Below, in pieces: positions 1 through 7,991 of a DNA stretch of 64,000 bases. Made by a program: the position numbers and the translations under genes. The DNA is from Gimesia aquarii (lineage in GTDB: Bacteria > Planctomycetota > Planctomycetia > Planctomycetales > Planctomycetaceae): positions 2,853,501-2,917,500 of the forward strand of contig NZ_CP037920.1 of assembly GCF_007748195.1 (NCBI RefSeq), read 5' to 3'. The notes below the pieces were generated by a model. The model did no database searches. It was given only the letters and a program-made list of their open reading frames with translations, and was not told the DNA's origin. How positions within the stretch are numbered: the stretch's first letter is position 1; the number at the start of each line of letters is the position of its first letter.

Positions 1-451
1 GCCGTCGAGTCAATTCAAAGCGAATCGTTGAGAGTTGTGAAATACTTTCTTCAGGGAGAAGCGTAATAATGATGCGTGCATCAATTTTCTGTAATTGATT
101 TACACAAGACTCAATCCATCCAAAGATAGTATCAACTGATTGACCATAAATCAGATCATTACCGATGTCAGTTAAGAGGGCGAATGGTTTTCGATTCTCT
201 GAATTGTTTTCGGGAATTTCATCCCATATTTTACATTTTGAGATTCCCGGAAGTGCACGATAGAGTAAATGGCTCCAGTTGCCAAAAGAACGCCCATGTC
301 CCATTGCTGTATAAATTTCGAATTGTGATTCAATTGATGCTTGCAGAAGTCGTATGATCAGGGGAAAATCTCGAGTCAGATTGCTGGCCCCTAATAGTAT
401 CACTGGTTGATAGAGTTGCTCTTGGCAGTTAAGCGATCCGGTGGAACTCAT
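1..451 (-). CDS. SGNH-hydrolase-like protein, 3' part cut by window edge
   Basis: An open frame runs from an ATG at 449-451 on the minus strand to the window edge without a stop, giving about 150 residues of an N-terminal part. The protein has no signal peptide. It starts with a GASNLTRDFP block near residue 21 and has a GNDLIYG block near residue 97. These resemble the first (G-x-S) and third (G-x-N-D) blocks of SGNH/GDSL-type hydrolases, although the catalytic Ser call is uncertain because the usual GDS is GAS here. The catalytic Asp-His end lies outside the window. The substrate is unknown. The divergent spacing and the strong terminator at 539-573 separate it from trigger factor upstream, so it probably has its own promoter between 452 and 538. 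Confidence 0.62.
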   Translation of the reverse strand, partial: MSSTGSLNCQEQLYQPVILLGASNLTRDFPLIIRLLQASIESQFEIYTAMGHGRSFGNWSHLLYRALPGISKCKIWDEIPENNSENRKPFALLTDIGNDLIYGQSVDTIFGWIESCVNQLQKIDARIIITLLPEESISQLSTIRFELTRR

Positions 452-538
452 AAATAAAGAATACCGACTGAAATGTTTTGCGAAGCGTTCTTACTATATC
501 TCTTGAGCAGAATGAGTAAAGTGTGGTCTGAAAATAAC

Positions 539-573
539 TGAAAAAGCGATACTGTGATGACAGTATCGCTTTG
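539..573 (-). terminator. Rho-independent terminator of trigger factor
   Basis: A perfect 12-bp stem (543-554 with 561-572) closes a 6-nt loop. Read on the minus strand it is followed by a run of five T. It lies about 40 nt past the stop codon of the trigger factor gene, so it most likely ends that transcript. Confidence 0.85.
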
Positions 574-610
574 TGACAGATCGCAAATAGCTAAAGAAAC
601 CATGCAATGA

Positions 611-2074
611 TTATGCTTCACCTGCTTCTTCTTCACCGGTTGTCGCTGAGAAGGTAGAACAGACAGACCTTGCGATGGCAGAAATTTGATTTTCCTGTGG
701 TGGATCCATATCTACTTCTTTGTATTCTGCTTTATCTAGAATGACATCAACGGCTTTGCGTTCACGGAGTTGAGCTTCGAGATTTTCAATCATACCCGAT
801 TTCACCAGACGAGCTCGAACCCTGCGAGGACTCTCCCCTTGCTGCATCGCCATATAGTAAATCTCCATGTCAACTTCATTAGGCTGCACTTCTAGCTCTT
901 CGGTAGATGCAATTTTATCGAGCACAAAATGCTCTTTAAGTGCCTGACGAGTCGAGGAAATTGCTTGTTGACGAATTTCGTTTTCTCGTGCCTGGATATC
1001 CTGCCTCGAAAATCCAGCTTGCTGCATTTCCAGGATTTCACGTCTTAAAGCGTTTTCTACTTGTTTTGAGACCAATGATTCTGGAAGGTCCCAATCTGCA
1101 GATTCTGTGATTTTGCCCAGAACTTGTGAACGTGTTGATTGTCGTTGTTCATAGGTAACTTGACGTTCGAGAATATTTTTTACTTCTTCTCGTAGTTCTT
1201 CTTCCGATTTCGCTCCTACTTTTTCCAGGAGTTCTTCGTTGATTTCTGGAATTTGAATAAATTTAACACTTTTGATGGTGAAGATGGCATGTGCCTTTTC
1301 TCCTCGCATCTCAATTTGCTCAGCTTCTTCGGAGATTTCAATTTCAGCCTCTCGAGTCTCGCCAGCCTTGACACCATCCATTAATTTATCGAAATCTTTA
1401 AGTTCTGCATCTTGGAGACGAAATACAGGACGCAGGGGAACGACGATTTCATTGATCTCGCTGAGGGTTTTACCATCATGTTCAAATTTTATAGAGAGCT
1501 CCAGTAAGTCTTCTTTTTCAGCTGCTCCCTTTCGTTCTTCCATTTCACCATATTGACCGAGGAAGCGATTTAAGTATTGGTCCACATCTTGATCTTCGAT
1601 TGTCCGAACCGGACGCTCCAGCTTTAAGCCTTTATATTCAGGGAGTTTGAAGTCGGGGCGAACCTCTACTTCAAATTCGAATTTGAATTCTCCCTCTTCA
1701 GGAATCTGCAGAGTCTCAACATCAATGGTCGGCTCGTTGATTGGATCAAGGTCATTATCCTCAGCGACTAGCTCAAGACTTTCCATCAAAATCCGTTGTT
1801 TGACCTGATCGGAAAGTTCTTGCCGAAACCGTTTTTCAACAAGCTTGCGCGGGACATGACCAACACGAAATCCAGGCACCGTCGCCTGACCACCTAATTC
1901 TGAAACTGATTCGGAATAGAAATGATCAATATCTGCCCGGGGCACAGTCACAGTAACATGTTTTTTACAGGGACCAACTTCATCAATCTGGGCGGTTACG
2001 GACATCTTGTACTCGCCATCCGCAGATACGGCTTCTCCCTCTGTTGTATCAGTTGTTGCGAGTTCGTCGGACAC
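611..2074 (-). CDS. tig: Trigger factor, ribosome-associated chaperone
   Basis: A 487-residue protein with the three-domain layout of trigger factor. The N-terminal ribosome-binding domain holds the G-F-R-x-G-x-x-P signature (GFRVGHVPRKLVEKRF, about residues 68-83), the loop that docks on ribosomal protein L23. A PPIase-like central domain covers about residues 165-260, and a long charged helical C-terminal chaperone domain follows. The acidic Asp/Glu-rich N-terminal leader of about 20 residues and an acidic tail ending EEEAGEA extend it past the E. coli protein (432 aa), as is common in planctomycetes. In many bacteria tig precedes clpP/clpX; here the downstream gene is an unrelated SGNH-like gene and a strong terminator follows, so tig looks monocistronic. 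The start is the ATG at 2072-2074. Confidence 0.96.
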   Translation of the reverse strand: MSDELATTDTTEGEAVSADGEYKMSVTAQIDEVGPCKKHVTVTVPRADIDHFYSESVSELGGQATVPGFRVGHVPRKLVEKRFRQELSDQVKQRILMESLELVAEDNDLDPINEPTIDVETLQIPEEGEFKFEFEVEVRPDFKLPEYKGLKLERPVRTIEDQDVDQYLNRFLGQYGEMEERKGAAEKEDLLELSIKFEHDGKTLSEINEIVVPLRPVFRLQDAELKDFDKLMDGVKAGETREAEIEISEEAEQIEMRGEKAHAIFTIKSVKFIQIPEINEELLEKVGAKSEEELREEVKNILERQVTYEQRQSTRSQVLGKITESADWDLPESLVSKQVENALRREILEMQQAGFSRQDIQARENEIRQQAISSTRQALKEHFVLDKIASTEELEVQPNEVDMEIYYMAMQQGESPRRVRARLVKSGMIENLEAQLRERKAVDVILDKAEYKEVDMDPPQENQISAIARSVCSTFSATTGEEEAGEA

Positions 2075-2205
2075 GGTCCAATCCTTTTCTTTAATGATGT
2101 GTGAGAAATAGCTTAGGGGGCATTGATCAAATCTTGCACTGTATCTAAGGGTGTCAGTTGCAAACTATGACGTTGCTTCTATTGTGATACTATTTACAGT
2201 ATTAA

Positions 2206-2234
2206 ACTGCCCCTTAAATCTAATTAGAAGGGGC
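2206..2234 (-). terminator. Hairpin downstream of tRNA-Gly
   Basis: A perfect 7-bp stem GCCCCTT (2209-2215) with AAGGGGC (2228-2234) and a 12-nt loop lies just past the 3' end of tRNA-Gly. Only three T follow on the minus strand, so it could be a terminator or a processing hairpin. It separates the tRNA from trigger factor. Confidence 0.5.
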
Positions 2235-2271
2235 CTGCGTTTCTATCCCTTAAGATCATGCCAGCAAAAAA

Positions 2272-2343
2272 AGCGGGTGAAGGGATTTGAACCCTCGACA
2301 GCCACGTTGGCAACGTGGTGCTCTACCACTGAGCTACACCCGC
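2272..2343 (-). tRNA. tRNA-Gly(GCC)
   Basis: Read on the minus strand, the 72-nt sequence folds into a full cloverleaf. The acceptor stem GCGGGTG pairs with CACCCGC, with discriminator U. The D arm is GCTC/GAGC, the anticodon stem CCACG/CGTGG holds loop TTGCCAA with anticodon GCC, and the T arm has GGGTTCAAATCCC. CCA is not encoded (the next bases are TTT). The normal position and arm lengths make it a functional gene. Confidence 0.97.
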
Positions 2344-2933
2344 AAGCTAGCTCGTACCTAGTCACTTGTTAATTGACTATCATTCGTAAATGCACGAGAT
2401 ACCTTTGCTTGAGATTATGTCTTGTAATTCTCTGAGGTCAAGAGTATGAGACGAAGTAAATCATGGATATCAGTGACTTTTTTCATTTTTTGATCGAAAT
2501 CCAGCTATGGTCTGCTGGTTTTAATTGAACTTCCTCAGCTTGAATCTTGTACTAAAGTGTGACTGGTCTAATTGGACCTCCTAAAGAATGCATGTTGATT
2601 TTTCGCGTCATGTTGTTTTAAGGCCACATAGTGGTAACTGATTTTCTATAAATGGTTTACGTGTTTAAACCCTCTTTCACCGTTCAAAGCGTTGTGAATT
2701 CGCCTCATTCTGTTTTGGTCTCGGTTTGTCATGTGCCGAAAAAAATGTCCGCAATGTGTTTTTTCTATCTGATGACCTGTTAACGACTTACAGTTCTGTT
2801 TTTGAACAGATTGTAAAAAGTTTTTAGCGCGGAGCCCCTTTTGGTATTCAGCTTGCTTTACATCCCTGTATCAACTTTAAAACACAAAACTCGATGCAAA
2901 GCATTCATATTTAACACCAGGGAGACCAACACC
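2344..2933. other. 590-bp intergenic region between tRNA-Gly and pilin-like genes
   Basis: No frame here has coding character. The part next to 2344 must carry the promoter of tRNA-Gly on the minus strand. The right end forms the long leader of the pilin-like pair. The stretch around 2790-2830 contains an imperfect hairpin (TGTTTTTGAACA type) that could be regulatory. I could not assign a convincing -35/-10 pair. Confidence 0.5.
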
Positions 2934-3212
2934 ATGAAAAACATCTTTACTCAACTGATGAACGACGAAGCCGGATTTATTGTTTCTGCCGAGCTTGTTT
3001 TGATTTCCAGTATCGCCGTTCTGGCAATGATCGTCGGACTGTCTGAAGTTGCTTTAAACGTCAACAATGAACTCGAAGATGTGGGCAGTGCCTTCTCCTG
3101 CATCGATCAGTCTTTCAAACTCAAACATGCACATGGTCACAAAGCCTGCACCGAATCAAGCAGCTTTTACGATTCGTCTGACTTCTGTGCTGGTCAGTGG
3201 GACGTTGAATAA
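2934..3212 (+). CDS. Short pilin-like membrane protein, copy 1
   Basis: A 92-residue protein starting at the ATG at 2934, which follows AGGGAG (2919-2924) at a good distance; upstream in-frame starts lack such a site. After a short polar head (about 13 residues, ending DEAG) comes FIVSAELVLIS and a single membrane helix to about residue 38, then a hydrophilic tail. A polar head, Gly, then a hydrophobic helix with an early Glu resembles Flp/TadE-type prepilins, so cleavage after Gly14 and assembly in an envelope structure is an inference. The tail ends in an SDFC motif. Databases often give close planctomycete homologues misleading enzyme names; no enzyme domain is visible. It forms a tandem pair with the gene at 3352. 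Confidence 0.8.
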   Translation: MKNIFTQLMNDEAGFIVSAELVLISSIAVLAMIVGLSEVALNVNNELEDVGSAFSCIDQSFKLKHAHGHKACTESSSFYDSSDFCAGQWDVE

Positions 3213-3270
3213 TTGTTCCCTGAAAAACCGAATGACAACCTCCAAAACGTCCTTTCTTTCCTGAAGACTG

Positions 3271-3301
3271 TCTGCAGGGCTTCACCAACCCTGCAGATTT
3301 T
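3271..3301 (+). terminator. Intergenic hairpin between the pilin-like paralogues
   Basis: TCTGCAGGG (3271-3279) pairs perfectly with CCCTGCAGA (3289-3297) around a 9-nt loop, followed by four T. It could be a partial terminator or an mRNA-stabilising hairpin that sets different levels for the two paralogues. Confidence 0.6.
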
Positions 3302-3351
3302 AAAACCCGAAACAAACCCAATACCCACTTTATGAACTGGAGACTATCACC

Positions 3352-3672
3352 ATGAAAACCGTGTTGATTCAACTGATGAACGACGAGGCCGGATTTATTA
3401 TCTCTTCCGAGCTAGTGCTCGTTTCAACAATTGCCGTATTGGCCATGATTGTAGGGCTGAGCGAAGTCGCTCACAACATTAACCAGGAACTGGAAGATGT
3501 TGGTAGTGCATTTGGTCGGGTCAACCAGAGCTTCTATGTTTCCGGTGCCTCAGGCCACAAGGGCTATACGTTTGGAAGTGATTTCAATGATCGGGTTGAT
3601 TTCTGTGACAGTCAAAACGACATCGTTTGTGACCGTGGCCCTGTTCGTGAAGGACGAGGTTACAACAACTAA
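3352..3672 (+). CDS. Short pilin-like membrane protein, copy 2
   Basis: A 106-residue paralogue of the protein at 2934. The first 55 residues are nearly the same (QLMNDEAGFI, then a single helix, then GLSEVAxNxNxELEDVGSAF), and both tails share a GHK motif and a D-F-C motif (SGHKGYTFGSDF and VDFC here). The rest of the tail is different and has two extra Cys-containing segments and a basic end. The start ATG at 3352 follows a GGAG-like site. The DNA of the head region is almost identical to copy 1, so the pair arose by tandem duplication. Placement in a Flp/TadE-like pilin group is an inference from the DEAG/F-x5-E pattern. No Tad secretion genes lie in this window. Confidence 0.8.
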   Translation: MKTVLIQLMNDEAGFIISSELVLVSTIAVLAMIVGLSEVAHNINQELEDVGSAFGRVNQSFYVSGASGHKGYTFGSDFNDRVDFCDSQNDIVCDRGPVREGRGYNN

Positions 3673-3753
3673 GCGATTGATTATGACTGCGAAATAGACG
3701 ACGTTTCCCGCATAGGAAGCAGGCTTGCATCGAGGCGGAGGTCTCCACCTCAG

Positions 3754-3790
3754 ACACCTTCATCATTTAACATGATGAGGGTGTTTTTTT
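3754..3790 (+). terminator. Rho-independent terminator after pilin-like pair
   Basis: A 13-bp stem (3754-3766 with 3772-3784, one G-T pair) closes a TTAAC loop and is followed by six or more T. It ends the pilin-like transcript and lies just before the 3' end of the convergent oxidoreductase gene. Confidence 0.9.
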
Positions 3791-3797
3791 CTGGAGA

Positions 3798-4823
3798 TTA
3801 TTGAGGGAAGAAATCAGCCAGATTTACGACTTGTTCTGTACGAGCAGAGTAATCAATCGCATTAAGAACCCTTTGTGTATTAATTCCCAGATCTGACCAT
3901 TGCTGTTCCAATCGACCCGAGCGAATAATATCACAAAAATGATTGATCATACACGTTTCTTGGAGTGGATCTTCAGTTTCGTACTTAATGGAATTCCCTT
4001 GAGCATCATTGATAAAAAACTTAGGCCTGCCATTATCCCAGGGGCGTGTGAAGTCATTGCAAACTAAGGATGCTTTGGTGCCGGCAATTTCAAACCACTT
4101 ACGCATGCAGACATCAAAACCGCAATCAAAAGAAGCAATTCGATCTTTACTGAACCACATGGTACCTGAAAAATTGTAATCGACATCGTTATCTTCATAT
4201 GAGCGCGATGTACCAAAAACTTTTTGCGGTAGTTCGTTAAAAGCCCATAGTGTAGCGCCAATACAATACCAGCCAAGATCTCCCAGAGAACCACCACCCA
4301 AGTCTCGCTGGAGGCGTAAATCATTTTCAGGAATGTTGTCCCAGCAGATAGTAAATGCAGAAGTAAAACGGCGGTGTTCGCCAAGTGCATCACTACGAAT
4401 TTTTTGGAGGATTTCACGTGCTCGTGGATGATGGTACCACATGACACCATCCATCAGTTGAACTTGATTCTCTAAACAAACTCGGCGCATTTCTCGTGCC
4501 TGATTGACATTTAATGCCAATGGTTTCTCACAAAGGACATGTTTACCGGCCCTTGCTGCTCGGACAGTCCATTCACCATGTAAAGAGGGAGGCAGAGGAA
4601 TATAAACTGCATCAATTTCTGAATCAGCCAAAAGCGCTTCATAACTGCCTACGCTACGTTTGACATGATGTTTTTGTGCCCAATCAGCGGCTCTTTGAGA
4701 GTCACGACTCGCAATGCATGTGAGCTCAGCATTCTCAGCTTGATGAATCGCGATACTAATTTTTTCTGCAATACGAGCAGTGCCTAAGATTCCCCAGCGC
4801 ACAGTTCGATTTGAGTCTTTCAT
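3798..4823 (-). CDS. Gfo/Idh/MocA family oxidoreductase
   Basis: A 341-residue NAD(P)-dependent dehydrogenase of the Gfo/Idh/MocA family. The N-terminal Rossmann fold begins with GILGTARIAEK (about residues 12-22), a variant of GxGxxG. The CEKPL motif (about residues 97-101) is the family signature around the catalytic Lys. The C-terminal part is the alpha/beta substrate domain, with a WYCIG segment near the conserved region that carries the catalytic His/Tyr. No signal peptide is present, so it acts in the cytoplasm, unlike many planctomycete members that carry Tat signals. The substrate is likely a sugar, inositol or a related polyol, but it cannot be told from sequence. It stands alone, convergent with the pilin-like genes. 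Confidence 0.9.
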   Translation of the reverse strand: MKDSNRTVRWGILGTARIAEKISIAIHQAENAELTCIASRDSQRAADWAQKHHVKRSVGSYEALLADSEIDAVYIPLPPSLHGEWTVRAARAGKHVLCEKPLALNVNQAREMRRVCLENQVQLMDGVMWYHHPRAREILQKIRSDALGEHRRFTSAFTICWDNIPENDLRLQRDLGGGSLGDLGWYCIGATLWAFNELPQKVFGTSRSYEDNDVDYNFSGTMWFSKDRIASFDCGFDVCMRKWFEIAGTKASLVCNDFTRPWDNGRPKFFINDAQGNSIKYETEDPLQETCMINHFCDIIRSGRLEQQWSDLGINTQRVLNAIDYSARTEQVVNLADFFPQ

Positions 4824-5152
4824 TAGATGAGTTCCAATAATTTATGAAAAGAATTTGAATTCTTCAAAGCAAGTTGTTATTGTAAAGATAGAGCAGCATG
4901 TCTTTATTCAATTCTTTAAAATATCTAATAATCCTGCTCAATATCACAGACTTTTCGAGTTCTGTAAAGTGATCGTCGTTCAGTTTCCCTTTTTAGATTT
5001 GAAGTCGCGCTTCAACGGTATTTCTTTTTTGACATCAATATGAACGCACACGTTTCTTGTGTGCATCTCTTGAACATATGATTTCTGAGTACTCGCTTAT
5101 TGAACAGTAATCGCAAATCACTATGTGCGGATCTGGTAAACAGGAGTTGAAA
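4824..5152. other. 330-bp intergenic region between divergent genes
   Basis: This holds the promoters for the oxidoreductase (minus) and the secreted protein at 5153 (plus). A small inverted repeat GCACAC (5046-5051) with GTGTGC (5059-5064) lies about 90 bp before the plus-strand gene, preceded by TTGACA at 5029-5034. No convincing -10 fits at normal spacing, so I do not call a promoter. Confidence 0.4.
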
Positions 5153-6013
5153 ATGGTCAAACGAATACAGCTACTCATGACATTGGGGATCTTCTTTTCC
5201 GTAGTCTGGGTTGGGAGTAATCCTGCTGAGGGCACACCTCGTAATCGTATGATTACAACATTGACATTGAAACCCGATGTGCCACAAGTCAAATTATTTG
5301 AGGGGATTGAAAGTCAGAAATTGAGTGTCAGAGTGGCACCTGTCAGTGCTTACAAGTCATCCGTTTTTATTAAGAATCTGACACAACAGCCGATCACAGT
5401 AAAAATTCCCGATGCTGTCTCATCTGTCCATGTTCTCAAGCAGGTGGACCCCAATAATGGTTTTTTACAGGCGCTTCAGAATAACCCTCAACAACAAACA
5501 GGGAATAGTCAATCAGTGGGAGGAAATCTCACTCCTGTAGGAAATAACCAGAACTTTGATTTTCAAGGCCTGTTCACGATCCCGCCAGAAAAGACAGTAC
5601 GATTACGTTTGCAGTCAGTGTGTTTGGAGCATGGGAAGCCAAGTCCCTCCAGCCTCAAGACGTACGAGCTGCGACCTATTGAAACCCAGGTTCAAGACAA
5701 GGCGCTGATCTTATTACTCAAAAAGTTTAACCCTCGCTACGACGACTGGGAAATGATGCAGGCTATCGCATGGCATTTATCGAGCCATATGGACTGGCAG
5801 GAACTTGCTAAACAAAGAAAACACCGTACTGTTGCCGGTGGTGTTCCCCTTTTCTCAACAGCTCAATTATTGACTGCAAAAAAAATCGTCGAAATGGCAA
5901 AAGTGGAAGTGACCAGGAAAAAAACAGCAAAAGAAAATCCGATCTATACGAACTTAAAAACCGATTATGATCCGGCTTCAACATTTAGTAGAACCAGCAA
6001 TAGAAGAAAGTAA
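5153..6013 (+). CDS. Secreted protein of unknown function
   Basis: A 286-residue protein. The ATG at 5153 is chosen because AGGAG (5142-5146) lies 6 nt ahead and a signal peptide follows at once (MVKRIQ, hydrophobic core, cleavage near NPAEG). An upstream ATG at 5123 is possible but lacks such a site. The mature part has a Gln/Asn-rich low-complexity segment (about residues 105-135) between a beta-rich region and an alpha-rich C-terminal half that includes WEMMQAIAWH. The tail is basic and Ser/Arg-rich. I recognise no domain or catalytic motif. The presence of only one Cys in the mature protein argues against disulfide stabilisation. It faces ettA tail to tail. Confidence 0.72.
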   Translation: MVKRIQLLMTLGIFFSVVWVGSNPAEGTPRNRMITTLTLKPDVPQVKLFEGIESQKLSVRVAPVSAYKSSVFIKNLTQQPITVKIPDAVSSVHVLKQVDPNNGFLQALQNNPQQQTGNSQSVGGNLTPVGNNQNFDFQGLFTIPPEKTVRLRLQSVCLEHGKPSPSSLKTYELRPIETQVQDKALILLLKKFNPRYDDWEMMQAIAWHLSSHMDWQELAKQRKHRTVAGGVPLFSTAQLLTAKKIVEMAKVEVTRKKTAKENPIYTNLKTDYDPASTFSRTSNRRK

Positions 6014-6021
6014 TTATGCGG

Positions 6022-6039
6022 TTCTATATTATTATAGAA
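6022..6039. terminator. Small AT-rich hairpin between convergent genes
   Basis: TTCTATA (6022-6028) pairs with TATAGAA (6033-6039) around a 4-nt loop in the 37-bp gap between two convergent genes. It has no T-run and a weak stem, so its role as a bidirectional terminator is only possible. Confidence 0.3.
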
Positions 6040-6050
6040 AGAATTGACTC

Positions 6051-7724
6051 CTAGCGTGAAAGTGGTTTGAACTGAAGTCGGTGAGGAGAGTCCGCATCTT
6101 TACCAAGTTCCTCATGACGTTTGGCTTCGTACATTTTGTAGTTTCCTTCAAACCATCGAACTGTGCTATCTCCTTCAAAAGCGATAATGTGTGTCGCTAA
6201 ACGATCCAGGAACCAACGGTCGTGGCTCACTACGAGTGCGCATCCACTATAGTGTTCCAGACCTTCTTCTAATGAACGAAGTGTGTCTACATCGAGGTCG
6301 TTAGTCGGTTCGTCAAGAAGAAGGAGATTGCCGCCTGAACGAAGCAATTTTGCCATGTGGACGCGATTACGTTCACCACCAGAAAGTTCTCCTACCAACT
6401 TTTGTTGATCAGGGCCTTTGAAATTGAAGCGACCTACATAGGTTCTGGCATGGATGCTGGACTTGCCAACTACCAAATGTTCATGACCTTGTGATATTTC
6501 TTCATAGACAGTTTTCTTTGGATTCAAAGCATCTCGACTTTGATCCACGTACGATAATTGGACAGTCTCTCCCAGTTCTAAAGTTCCACTATCAGGTTTC
6601 TCCAAGCCCATAATCATTTTGAACAAAGTCGTTTTTCCTGCACCATTGGGGCCGATCACGCCGACAATCCCACCTCGTGGTAATTCAAAAGTAAAGTTTT
6701 CGAAGAGGAGTTTGTCACCAAAGGACTTTGAGAGATTTTCTGCAATGAGTACTCTACTTCCTAGAGGTTTGGAAATTGGGATTTGAATATCGGAAGCATC
6801 GTCTTGTTTTTCGTAATCTTCTGCGGCAAGTTCTTCATAACGCTGGATGCGTGCTTTATTTTTAGAAGCCTGTGCTTTAGGAGACATGCGAACCCATTCC
6901 AGTTCTCTCTTGAGAAACTTCTGACGTTTGGATTCCTGTTTTTCCTCTACTTTCAATCGGGCCTGTTTCTGTTCCAGCCAAGATGAATAATTGCCTTCAA
7001 ACGGAATACCTCTGCCTCGTTCCAATTCCAGTATCCAGCCAGCGACATTGTCGAGGAAGTAGCGATCATGGGTGATGGCCACAACTGTACCTTGGAAACT
7101 ATGTAGGAAACGTTCCAACCAGGCAACCGATTCTGCGTCAAGGTGGTTAGTCGGTTCATCTAAGAGTAATAGGTCAGGGTTTTGTAATAATATTTTGCAG
7201 AGGGCGACACGACGTTGTTCACCACCAGACAGATTTCCGATTATTGATTCACCGGGGGCAACCCGCATGGCATCCATCGCAATTTCCAACGTTCGATCAA
7301 GTTCCCATAGATTAGCTGCGTCAATTTGATCTTGAAGTCTTGCCTGTTCTTCAATCAGTTTTTCCATTTCTTCGGGAGAGGGATCTTCTCCGAATTTTAG
7401 ATTGACCTCATTATATCGATCTAAAATTGCCTGTGATTCAGAGACTGCTTCTGCGATACATTCATCGACCGTCTGATTGGGATCTAAATCTGGTTCCTGT
7501 TTAAAGTAACCTATTTTAATTCCTTTCGCGGGGCGGGCATCGCCAGAGAAATTGGTATCTTCTCCTGCCATGATTTTCAGGAGCGTACTTTTACCTGCGC
7601 CATTGGTACCTAAAACACCAATTTTTGCACCGGGGAAAAACGAAAGCCAAATATCTTTCAGAACTTCTTTCTGTTCATAGACTTTGGTGACGTCTTCCAA
7701 TTGCATAATATATTGTTGTGCCAT
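6051..7724 (-). CDS. ettA: Energy-dependent translational throttle protein EttA (ABC-F)
   Basis: A 557-residue ABC-F ATPase with two nucleotide-binding domains and no membrane segments. Domain 1 has Walker [10 protein letters not shown], signature [11 protein letters not shown] and Walker [13 protein letters not shown]; domain 2 has [21 protein letters not shown] and [12 protein letters not shown]. The linker (about residues 245-320) is rich in Lys, Glu and Arg, with the [17 protein letters not shown] segment typical of the P-site tRNA interaction motif. The N-terminus ([11 protein letters not shown], then [13 protein letters not shown]) and length match E. coli EttA (555 aa) closely. It binds the ribosomal E site and gates the first elongation step according to ATP/ADP ratio. 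The start is the ATG at 7722-7724. Confidence 0.95.
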   Translation of the reverse strand: MAQQYIMQLEDVTKVYEQKEVLKDIWLSFFPGAKIGVLGTNGAGKSTLLKIMAGEDTNFSGDARPAKGIKIGYFKQEPDLDPNQTVDECIAEAVSESQAILDRYNEVNLKFGEDPSPEEMEKLIEEQARLQDQIDAANLWELDRTLEIAMDAMRVAPGESIIGNLSGGEQRRVALCKILLQNPDLLLLDEPTNHLDAESVAWLERFLHSFQGTVVAITHDRYFLDNVAGWILELERGRGIPFEGNYSSWLEQKQARLKVEEKQESKRQKFLKRELEWVRMSPKAQASKNKARIQRYEELAAEDYEKQDDASDIQIPISKPLGSRVLIAENLSKSFGDKLLFENFTFELPRGGIVGVIGPNGAGKTTLFKMIMGLEKPDSGTLELGETVQLSYVDQSRDALNPKKTVYEEISQGHEHLVVGKSSIHARTYVGRFNFKGPDQQKLVGELSGGERNRVHMAKLLRSGGNLLLLDEPTNDLDVDTLRSLEEGLEHYSGCALVVSHDRWFLDRLATHIIAFEGDSTVRWFEGNYKMYEAKRHEELGKDADSPHRLQFKPLSR

Positions 7725-7991
7725 ATTTCAATCTCATGTCCAGATGGACGACTATATTTGTGTTACAAAAACCTTGAGTCAAATCGCGTTTGACAAAGGG
7801 TTGGCTGATAATGCCCGGCTAATAAAGCCTGAAACGGTCTTCATTCTTGCGGAATAACATAGCTGGACATTCACCACAAGTCACTCGAAACGGGGGAGCT
7901 ACTCCATGAATTATTCAAAAAATTGTTGAAAATGAAGCTCGTTTTTCAAAATTTTAGAGCGATTGTCCCTTCGCATTTTAACATCTGGTTC

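Noticed and set aside
2151-2372. 73-codon plus-strand frame across tRNA-Gly
   Set aside because: Its protein contains the translation of the tRNA complement (KGFEPSTATLAT type), a well-known artefact opposite tRNA genes.
7816-7830. GGCTAATAAAGCC near-palindrome upstream of ettA
   Set aside because: It shares GGCTAAT with the MarR operator, but one arm is short and the place is far from the MarR operon; it is probably chance.
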